A stretch of DNA of 64,000 nt from WLMZ01 sp963732585 (lineage in GTDB: Bacteria; Actinomycetota; Acidimicrobiia; Acidimicrobiales; Ilumatobacteraceae). Location: positions 558,001 to 622,000 of the forward strand of contig CAVSZY010000004.1 of the NCBI GenBank assembly GCA_963732585.1. The letters run 5' to 3'. A program made the position numbers and the translations under genes. Below are positions 50,818 through 57,202 of the stretch, in pieces; positions within the stretch are counted from its first letter, which is position 1; every line of letters begins with the position of its first letter. The notes beneath the pieces were generated by a model. It saw nothing but the letters and a program-made list of their open reading frames with translations. It was not told where the DNA came from and made no database searches.

Positions 50818-52863
50818 ATGGCGGATTACTTTCAGGCGGGACGCACCACTCGTCGATATCGATCGGTGCGCTTGGTGGCTGCTCTCTGCATCATCTTCTG
50901 CTCGACTGGACTTGGCTTCGCTCCACAGGCGGCGTCCGCCGCGTTGCCAGCGCCCTTCACCGGAATGTTCTTGGATGGTGAGCTCGGCAGCAGATATCTG
51001 GCTGGCGACTTTCGGGTCAAGGACCAGTTGATCGCCAATCTCATGTTTCCGAATGTGGTTCAGATCTCCGCGCACGGGAACATTTCGGTGAGGGTTTCAC
51101 CACCGCCCGGCGTAGATCGCCTGACGGTCGGAACCTACGAATCGGCTGAGCACCCGTGGAGGAACACAGCCGGTCACCCCGGGCTGGACATGTGGGTAGA
51201 ACAAGGTATTGGGTGCAACGACCCGTCCGGCAGATTTACGATCCATGAGTTGGAATTCGGCGCCGATGGCAACCCTTCCGTTTTTGCAATGAACTTTGAG
51301 TGGCGGTGCGGGGGAGCAAGGGCAGCAATTTTTGGCTCGATTTCCTACAATGCAACCTCCGATTTTTACGCGCGACGGTTATCGAGCCAACAACTCGACT
51401 TTGGTCATATCGCAACCGGGCAAACGCAAAGCCTGACGGAGACGATCACCAATTCCGGCCAATCGCCTCTGCGGCTCAGCCAGGTCGCGATCTCCGGCCT
51501 CGACCAAAGCCAGTTCGCCCTGACAGGGAACACCTGTGCGCTCGCGGACGTTCCTGTCGGCGAGTCGTGCACCTTGACGGTGCGGTTCACGCCCGGGACA
51601 ACGGTCGGTCCGCGTAACGCAACGTTGTCGTTCCACGACGGACTGAGCCCATTTGGCGGCAAGCCGCGGGAGATCCCGTTGACTGGTCAACTGGCGCAAA
51701 CCGACGGAGAATTCACCGCGTTGACGCCCAACCGAATTCTGGACACACGCGATGGCACCGGCGGTTACGACGTGCCTCTCGGCGCCCGCCAGACGATGAG
51801 CGTGAAAGTGACCGGTACCACCGGGGTGCCAACGAGCGGGGTCAGTGCCGTCGTGTTAAATGCCACCGCGGTCAACCCGACCGCCCAGACCTACCTCACT
51901 CTCTGGCCAACCGGGGGAACTGCTCCTGTCGTTTCCAACGTCAATGCTTCACCACGAGAGGTCCGCCCGAACCTCGTTACCGTCGCCGTCGGAAGCGGTG
52001 GGCAGGTCAGCGTGTACAACGATGCAGGGCGGACGCACATCATTCTCGACGTCGTGGGGTTCTACTCTGACGCCGCGGGGCCAGTCGGCAGCAGATTTCA
52101 TTCTCTGGACCCGTTCCGCCTGTTCGATACTCGCGATGGCACGGACGGAGTCGCTCCGGTGCGCGTGCAAGCCGGTCAAATACTCAACGTCAACGTCGCC
52201 GGCCGCGTTTCGTTGCCGTCGGCTGGCACGACCGCCGTGGTGCTCAACGTCACCGTGACCAAACCGACGGCAACGAGTTACCTCACGGTCTTTCCCGGTG
52301 ATGTGGGGCCGCCAACCGCTTCGAATCTCAATTTCGTCGCCCATCAGGAGGTGGCAAACCTAGTAACCGTACGCGTGCCCGCAAATGGAAGCGTCAACAT
52401 TCTCAACGCGGCTGGAGCAACACACATCCTCGCCGACGTCGTTGGCTACTACGACACGAAAAGGTCGAGCGGCGCAGGCCGTTTTGTCGCGGTGAGTCCG
52501 TTGCGCCTCGTCGATACGCGAGCGATTCCCGGGGCCAAACTTCTAGCGGACGACTATGGCGTGTTAACCGTGGATGGTGCTGGTGGCGTGCCAATTGGCG
52601 GTGCCGACGCAGCGGTCCTCAATGTCACAGCGACGAACACCACCGATGCGGGGTATTTGACCGTCTTCCCCGATGACAATTGCCAGATCCCGAAGACGTC
52701 CTCGGTCAATTTCTTGGCCCGCACGACCGTTCCCAATCTGGTCATCACTCGGCTGTCCGAGGTGGGTCCTTGCGCTGTTGGCGCCGGAAGAGTCGATGTA
52801 TACAACGCAAACGGTTCGACCGACGTGATCATCGATCTGTTCGGCTATTTCACCAAGACCTAA
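50818..52863 (+). CDS. Secreted protein with ASH domain and three repeated C-terminal modules
   Basis: 681 residues with a Sec signal (cleavage probably after residue 41, QAASA). Residues 45-180 are a unique domain. Residues about 183-298 form an ASH/choice-of-anchor domain (LDFGHIATGQTQSLTETITN, VPVGESCTLTVRFTPGTTVG). Then come three modules of about 125 residues starting near 299, 427 and 556: FTALTPNRILDTRDGTGG, FHSLDPFRLFDTRDGTDG, FVAVSPLRLVDTRAIPG, each ending in a V-x-x-Y-N-A-x-G, D-V-V-G-Y-Y pattern. Such modules are common in secreted actinobacterial surface proteins of unknown role. ATG 50818 is used. Confidence 0.85.
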   Translation: MADYFQAGRTTRRYRSVRLVAALCIIFCSTGLGFAPQAASAALPAPFTGMFLDGELGSRYLAGDFRVKDQLIANLMFPNVVQISAHGNISVRVSPPPGVDRLTVGTYESAEHPWRNTAGHPGLDMWVEQGIGCNDPSGRFTIHELEFGADGNPSVFAMNFEWRCGGARAAIFGSISYNATSDFYARRLSSQQLDFGHIATGQTQSLTETITNSGQSPLRLSQVAISGLDQSQFALTGNTCALADVPVGESCTLTVRFTPGTTVGPRNATLSFHDGLSPFGGKPREIPLTGQLAQTDGEFTALTPNRILDTRDGTGGYDVPLGARQTMSVKVTGTTGVPTSGVSAVVLNATAVNPTAQTYLTLWPTGGTAPVVSNVNASPREVRPNLVTVAVGSGGQVSVYNDAGRTHIILDVVGFYSDAAGPVGSRFHSLDPFRLFDTRDGTDGVAPVRVQAGQILNVNVAGRVSLPSAGTTAVVLNVTVTKPTATSYLTVFPGDVGPPTASNLNFVAHQEVANLVTVRVPANGSVNILNAAGATHILADVVGYYDTKRSSGAGRFVAVSPLRLVDTRAIPGAKLLADDYGVLTVDGAGGVPIGGADAAVLNVTATNTTDAGYLTVFPDDNCQIPKTSSVNFLARTTVPNLVITRLSEVGPCAVGAGRVDVYNANGSTDVIIDLFGYFTKT

Positions 52864-52925
52864 CCCAGCCCAGCGACACAACTGATCGAGGGCACCGCGG
52901 CGAGATTCCGAACAGCCCACAGCCT

Positions 52926-52943
52926 GGCGAGGGGGACTTGAAC
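52926..52943 (-). repeat. Partial tRNA-Leu 3' end, candidate att site
   Basis: These 18 bases equal the T-arm and acceptor part of the tRNA-Leu gene at 56318-56400 except for one G fewer in the G run. They are followed by unrelated sequence, so this is a tRNA fragment, not a gene. It marks the likely far boundary of an integrated element. Confidence 0.65.
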
Positions 52944-53040
52944 TTTGATTTTTGGTGTTTTTGACCGTATTGATCTGTGTCAAATTATGCCGTTGAGCTG
53001 GTTTTCGCGAAACGCTGTGTTGAACTGTGCTTGTGGATAA

Positions 53041-53080
53041 CTACCCGTTTCTACCCGTCCGGTAGAAGTTTCGGTAGAAG
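53041..53080. repeat. Left arm-type repeats
   Basis: CTACCCG occurs at 53041-53047 and 53051-53057, and CGGTAGAAG at 53060-53068 and 53072-53080, the second pair spaced 12 bases apart. The core GGTAG/CTACC is shared in both orientations. Copies of the same 9-mer occur near the other end of the island (56248-56267). Confidence 0.6.
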
Positions 53081-53129
53081 TCGGGGCGGTTGGATACCTC
53101 GTTGCGTCAGGCGATTGGTCGCTGAAACG

Positions 53130-53882
53130 TCAAGACGTTATAGGTTCTGATCGGAGCAGCGCGTCGATGACTCCGCGCACGTCATTGCGGTTATCGACCG
53201 CGAGCCATGCCCTGTGGAGGTCATCATCGATCCAGACCTTCAGGGCGGATTCCAGACGAGAACGGTCCTTGCTTGTGAGCGACTCGGCAAGTAGTCGAAT
53301 GGGGCTACGGGCGGCGAGTGTAAGCAATAGCGCGAGATCCTGCTGATGCCGTAGGCGCTCGTCCTGGGTTCCAGGAATTGCGCATGCTGCTGCCTTGGCG
53401 ATGATCGCGCCGAGGAGCGAAGGAGACCTGATCTCGAACTCGGCATCGTCGACTCGAACGGTCAGGTTTTCGGATCGTTCCAATGCCTGGGTTGCGCCAG
53501 GTGCTTGCACGGCGTGGCCTGGAGGTGAGGTGAGGACGTTGGCACCAACACCGTCCGGGGCCAGGAGATCAATCTTTGCCGTAGCGCGTCTGAATCTGGT
53601 GACACCTTCGGGTGACATCTCGACCGCGAAGCCAAGTGTGAGGAGGACGTCAGCGATCTCCGTCATCGCGTGTCGGCCGAAAGCTCGGACGTCGACCACG
53701 ATGTCGCCATCGGTGGTGGGTCGCAGTGGTACGACACCGAATCGGGCGGCGTGAATCGCGACCATTTGTCCGCCAACTACCGACCATCTATTGACCGGGA
53801 CGAGCGCTGCCAGTTCGTTGAGCGCCAACCATGTGGCTCGGCCCGGCGGGGTGAGTGTCGGAGTGAGGTCGACGACGCTCAT
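53130..53882 (-). CDS. Nucleotidyltransferase-like protein (AbiEii/MNT type), probable toxin
   Basis: A 250-residue protein. WSVVGGQMVAIHAARFGVVP with TTDGDIVVDVRA gives the GG and D-x-D catalytic pattern of nucleotidyltransferase-fold toxins such as AbiEii, and KIDLLAPDG supplies the third acidic residue. Family members add nucleotides to tRNA or proteins and block growth. Its start overlaps the upstream helix-turn-helix gene by four bases, the usual toxin-antitoxin arrangement (AbiE-like type IV systems often also defend against phage). The precise family is inferred from motifs. Confidence 0.7.
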   Translation of the reverse strand: MSVVDLTPTLTPPGRATWLALNELAALVPVNRWSVVGGQMVAIHAARFGVVPLRPTTDGDIVVDVRAFGRHAMTEIADVLLTLGFAVEMSPEGVTRFRRATAKIDLLAPDGVGANVLTSPPGHAVQAPGATQALERSENLTVRVDDAEFEIRSPSLLGAIIAKAAACAIPGTQDERLRHQQDLALLLTLAARSPIRLLAESLTSKDRSRLESALKVWIDDDLHRAWLAVDNRNDVRGVIDALLRSEPITS

Positions 53883-54481
53883 CTGATCAACTCCGCGAGT
53901 GATCGGACGTCACCAATGTCGACAAGATCGACGGCCGCCACCGCACTCGGTGCGAATCGCTGTTCGTCGAATGGCCAGATCTCGTCTTGGACAATACGCA
54001 AGATCAGGTTGGGGCTTTCGTTGTCTATCTGCCCGAAGTGTTTGGCCAGGAAGTTTTCAAGGTCGGACTCCCTTAGGTAGCCGACACGTTCTCGGGGTGG
54101 GCCGACTGCTGCACCAAGGTTGATTGCTGCATCGGCACCGCCGAGTACGAGTCGAAGGTCTTCAAGCGCCGCGTCGAGTTCACCCGGCAGTACACGGATC
54201 GGTCGCCGTTCTGCTCGCCGCCGGCACTCGTTGGCGAGTTGGCGGACTTGGCCGAGCGAGTGTGGATCGGCGTTGACGAGTCGCTGCCACGCCGAACCTG
54301 GCGACAGGGGGCGACCTCGACTCGGACGAGCCGAAGCGTACCTTTGGAGTGATTCGCGGTCGACCATCCAAGCACGCCCGAAGCGTGCCGCGTCTATGTC
54401 ACCCTGCTGGATCAAGCGGCCGACCTGCATACGCGACACGCCGAGGTGATCGGCTGCACGTTCAACACTGACTGGTTCCAC
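53879..54481 (-). CDS. Helix-turn-helix protein paired with the nucleotidyltransferase, probable antitoxin
   Basis: A 200-residue protein with an excisionase-type winged HTH at the N-terminus (VSVERAADHLGVSRMQVGRL, QGDIDAARFGRAWMVDRESL) and a helical C-terminal part (ESDLENFLAKHFGQIDNESP). It precedes and overlaps the nucleotidyltransferase gene by four bases, so it likely represses the operon and neutralises the toxin. The N-terminal domain is also found in phage excisionases, but the long C-terminal region argues for an antitoxin. Confidence 0.7.
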   Translation of the reverse strand: MEPVSVERAADHLGVSRMQVGRLIQQGDIDAARFGRAWMVDRESLQRYASARPSRGRPLSPGSAWQRLVNADPHSLGQVRQLANECRRRAERRPIRVLPGELDAALEDLRLVLGGADAAINLGAAVGPPRERVGYLRESDLENFLAKHFGQIDNESPNLILRIVQDEIWPFDEQRFAPSAVAAVDLVDIGDVRSLAELIR

Positions 54482-55078
54482 GCCACAAGCTTAGCTTGAA
54501 TACGTGATATTAGTAACGTATTATGTGGGATGGTCGATCTACATACCTGCAGGTGTAGCCCCGGGTCTCGACCGCTAAGCCACTGAAGTAGATCCTCCAC
54601 TTCCTTTGACTGAGAGTACGCCGCTATATCTGCAGCATGTAGAGGACCCGTCCGGGTGCAAGGTTGAGCTGTGAAGCGAGCTGAAACGCCATCTCCGCAG
54701 GGTCCCCCGTGAGTGCTTCCCGAGTCGACGGCGAGTAGGGCGCAAAGTCGGGAACCCGTTCCATTAAACCCGGTGCATTTAGCTGGTCGCCCAATCATTT
54801 CATTCGGTCCTCAACACGGGCGGTGGGGGGTGGCCGCTCACAGTGCCGAACAGGGAGTTCGCGCCCGCACGCTTCTTGCAGGTCAATTTCACTGAGGCCC
54901 AGTACGGGACGTATCGGCGTGTTTGAAGCCAGCGTTCTCGTCGGGCAGACGAATCATCGCCTTCAGTCGAGAACGTTGGTTCGGAGTTCCTCGGCTGAGA
55001 CTCGGACCTCAGAGAGCAGGTCCAGCGGGCTGCCGGTTTTGATGCTCCGCAGCGCGATCGAACAGAAGGCGGGGATCT
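54482..55078 (-). other. Island interior with coding remnants
   Basis: No complete gene is convincing. A minus-strand frame, 54624-54794 (TTG start), encodes 56 residues with protein-like sequence: LNAPGLMERVPDFAPYSPST, then TGDPAEMAFQLASQLNLAPG. Another minus-strand frame ending near 54970 reads IPAFCSIALRSIKTGSPLDL, LSEVRVSAEELRTNVLD. They look like the ends of two genes whose upstream parts are lost. I cannot name them. Bases 54800-54900 show nothing recognisable. Confidence 0.35.
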
Positions 55079-55480
55079 TCAGGAGTGGGGTTGCGGGGTC
55101 GCATCCAGAAGACCTGTCCTTTCCCGCGTGTCGAGCTTCTTCAGTGCGCCGGGAAGATCGAGCAACACCGCACCGGTCGCACGTAGCGGATCGCCACCGA
55201 CTCCTTCGATGGCGAAGATGGTCAGCCGCGTCTCGATGATCGCCGCCAACTCGCGTGGGTTCTTGAGCATCCGGTAGTTGTTCGTCACCATGCCGGGGAA
55301 GCCGAGTTGGTGGAGGGCGATCACGAGCGCACGGTCATCGAGCGTGCTCAGCCGTGGGTCGATCTTGCGGAGCGAGACCAGTTCGACGTCGACGAGGTAG
55401 TCCTCGAATGCGGCCAGGATTGGAGTCGGGAAGTTCTGGTCGAGGGCCAGGCGGATCGGCCGGCGACGGTGTTCGGCCAT
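55079..55480 (-). CDS. PIN-like (DUF5615-type) toxin of a DUF433 module
   Basis: A 133-residue protein: RLALDQNFPTPILAAFEDYL gives the first acidic residue of the Mut7-C/PIN-like fold, then DPRLSTLDDRALVIALHQLG with the D-D-R-A-L pattern and PGMVTNNYRMLKNPRELAAI. In the DUF433-DUF5615 modules the second gene is a PIN-like ribonuclease-type toxin. ATG 55480 overlaps the DUF433 gene's stop (TGATG). Toxic activity is inferred from the pairing. Confidence 0.72.
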   Translation of the reverse strand: MAEHRRRPIRLALDQNFPTPILAAFEDYLVDVELVSLRKIDPRLSTLDDRALVIALHQLGFPGMVTNNYRMLKNPRELAAIIETRLTIFAIEGVGGDPLRATGAVLLDLPGALKKLDTRERTGLLDATPQPHS

Positions 55481-56148
55481 CAGGCAGCGGCGGGGATAGC
55501 GCCGAGCGAGCGCTCCAGATCGATGGCCTCGGCGAGACTCTCGATCGGCTCGTCGGGGTAGAGGCGAGCGATGTCGTCTAGGTCGTAGCCGCGCTCTGCG
55601 AGCGCCGCTACGGTGATGGTCGTGAGACGTGAACCGGCGACGTGAGGTTCGCCTGCGCATTTGCCGGGAACGATCCGAAGACTGGGTCGGGGCCGACGAA
55701 GGTCGGGGCCGTGGCCCTCTACGCCTTCGAATGGGCCGAGAAGATCAAGCCACTCAGCCGACGCACCCTGACCGCTCAGGTCGTGTGCCTGTGCGGCATC
55801 AACGATGAACAGTTCTCCGCGAGGGTCGACGAAGAGCGGCGACACTCCAGCGGCATCGCTCCACACATCGAGCCCTCGGCTCCCGAGCTGCGAAAGTGCG
55901 TGGCGTACAGACTTCATGGCAGTCCCCGGGCGTGCGTCTTCGCCGAGGTGCTTCGGCTGACGCAGCCAGGACACGATTCGAAGAGTCATTAGGTCGGCGT
56001 AGGACCAAAGCATTTGGCGCTCCGAGGAGATACTTGGCACGACGAGATCCTTGCGAGCCCAATCGTAAACCGTGGAGCGCGGAACGCCAGAGAGCGCGGC
56101 CGTTCGAGCCGCGTCGTAGCAACCATCGAAAGCAAGTACTGCGCTCAT
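55480..56148 (-). CDS. MerR-like HTH protein with DUF433 domain, probable antitoxin
   Basis: A 222-residue protein: the N-terminal 55 residues form a MerR-like HTH (YDAARTAALSGVPRSTVYDW), the middle is less conserved, and the last 60 form a DUF433 domain (CAGEPHVAGSRLTTITVAAL, AERGYDLDDIARLYPDEPIE) with its G-x-P-x-V-x-G-S-R pattern. DUF433 proteins are the DNA-binding antitoxins of PIN-like toxin pairs. It precedes the PIN-like gene with a one-base overlap. It is the gene nearest the tRNA end of the island. Confidence 0.78.
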   Translation of the reverse strand: MSAVLAFDGCYDAARTAALSGVPRSTVYDWARKDLVVPSISSERQMLWSYADLMTLRIVSWLRQPKHLGEDARPGTAMKSVRHALSQLGSRGLDVWSDAAGVSPLFVDPRGELFIVDAAQAHDLSGQGASAEWLDLLGPFEGVEGHGPDLRRPRPSLRIVPGKCAGEPHVAGSRLTTITVAALAERGYDLDDIARLYPDEPIESLAEAIDLERSLGAIPAAA

Positions 56149-56247
56149 CTCACGCTCCCTTCGTCGATGAGCTTACTTGGCCGCCTGAAGTCGGTGACAG
56201 CACTGCCCGATCTCGCCGCCAACATAGAGTCGGCCATGACTGTGCAA

Positions 56248-56267
56248 GGGTAGAAGTCCGGTAGAAG
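56248..56267. repeat. Right arm-type repeats
   Basis: GGGTAGAAG (56248-56256) and CGGTAGAAG (56259-56267) are direct repeats spaced 11 bases, matching the 9-mers near the other end of the island. They lie about 50-70 bases inside the tRNA-proximal boundary. Confidence 0.6.
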
Positions 56268-56283
56268 TGTGGTGGTTCTGGGT

Positions 56284-56313
56284 AAAGAAAAACCTCTGCT
56301 GAGCAGGGGTTTT
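56284..56313 (-). terminator. Terminator downstream of tRNA-Leu
   Basis: On the minus strand, directly after the tRNA, CCCCTGC and GCAGAGG form a 7-bp stem with one mismatch and a 3-base loop (56293-56309), followed by TTTTTCTTT. This is a normal intrinsic terminator for the tRNA gene. Confidence 0.75.
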
Positions 56314-56317
56314 GCGG

Positions 56318-56400
56318 TGGGCGAGGGGGGACTTGAACCCCCACACAGTTGCCTGTACTAGCACCTGAAGCTAGCGCGTCTGCCATTTCGCCACTCGCCC
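56318..56400 (-). tRNA. tRNA-Leu(CAG)
   Basis: The minus strand shows the acceptor GGGCGAG pairing with CTCGCCC, discriminator A, a long variable arm (class II), T-arm GGTTCAAGTCC-like sequence and an anticodon loop TTCAGGT with anticodon CAG. Length is 83 bases without encoded CCA. In mycobacteria a tRNA-Leu(CAG) also lies beside fhaA. It is the attachment site of the island on its 3' side. Confidence 0.92.
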
Positions 56401-56514
56401 GAGTGGAAGCCTTCACGCTAGCAACCCCGGCAACCGTTAGCCAACGTCAATTACGGCCCGCGGAACCGGGTGACCAGGCAAAGTGGGCAATTACCTACTA
56501 CCCTCGTTTATGCA

Positions 56515-57177
56515 ATGGGCTTGCAGTCATTTGAGCACGGTGTAGAACGTATGGTCGATGGAGTGTTTTCGCGTTCCAACAGAGCCAGCATCCGTCCGAT
56601 AGAACTCGGTCGGAGGATCGTGCGCGAGATGGATGACCGTCGCTCCGTCGACGTCCGTGGCCGCCGCATCGTCCCCAACCGTTTCGAGATCCGCCTCAGC
56701 CCCAAGGATCACGGCAACTTCAACGACATCGACGAGATCCTGACCATCGAACTCGCCGAAGCCGCCCGGGAACACGCCCGCGAAGAGGGCTACCACTTCA
56801 TGGGCCCCGTCGGGGTGCAACTGATGATCGACAACAACCTCAAGCCAGGCCGCTTCGAGGTCGTCTCCACAATGCGTGAAGCCGGCAACGGTGTCTCTGC
56901 GGGCACCCTGGTGATGCCTTCTGGCGAACGCCTCAACCTCATCGGCCAACTGGTCACCGTCGGCCGCCTGGCCGAATGCTCGATCTCGCTCAACGACTCC
57001 AACGTCAGCCGCCGGCACGCCGAAGTTCGCTCGCACGGCCCCAATTTCCTCGTCGTCGACCTCGGCTCAACCAACGGCACCCGGGTCAACGGCACCCGCA
57101 TCGTCGGCCAGCAACAACTACAAGACGGCGACATCATCAGCTTTGGTGGCACCCACATCCGGTTCGAAGCCAGCTAG
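56515..57177 (+). CDS. fhaA: FHA domain protein FhaA-like (DUF3662-FHA)
   Basis: A 220-residue protein with an N-terminal DUF3662 domain (RSNRASIRPIELGRRIVREM, VPNRFEIRLSPKDHGNF) and a C-terminal FHA domain (VTVGRLAECSISLNDSNVSR, RHAEVRS, VVDLGSTNGTRVNG). FhaA binds phosphorylated Thr on partners of the Ser/Thr kinases that control peptidoglycan growth. It is shorter than the mycobacterial FhaA, which has a long disordered linker. ATG 56515 is used. It opens the cell-wall cluster continuing to pknB. Confidence 0.9.
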   Translation: MGLQSFEHGVERMVDGVFSRSNRASIRPIELGRRIVREMDDRRSVDVRGRRIVPNRFEIRLSPKDHGNFNDIDEILTIELAEAAREHAREEGYHFMGPVGVQLMIDNNLKPGRFEVVSTMREAGNGVSAGTLVMPSGERLNLIGQLVTVGRLAECSISLNDSNVSRRHAEVRSHGPNFLVVDLGSTNGTRVNGTRIVGQQQLQDGDIISFGGTHIRFEAS

Positions 57178-57202
57178 CGCCGGTGCCCCCGGACTCTGCG
57201 CC

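Larger units (their letters stand above)
52926..56338. mobile_element. Probable tRNA-Leu-integrated island without integrase
   Basis: An 18-base copy of the tRNA-Leu 3' end (GGCGAG, G run, ACTTGAAC) lies at 52926-52943, and the same bases in the intact tRNA gene are at 56320-56338; the copies differ by one G. The direction is right for integration into the tRNA 3' end. Near both ends are GGTAGAAG repeats that look like integrase arm sites. Inside are an AbiE-like pair, coding remnants and a DUF433/PIN-like pair, all on the minus strand. No integrase or relaxase gene is present, so the island is a remnant or depends on a helper. Confidence 0.65.

Noticed and set aside
56150..56416. Small protein frame across the tRNA-Leu gene
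   Set aside because: The bases fold as a complete class II tRNA with terminator; the frame is incidental.
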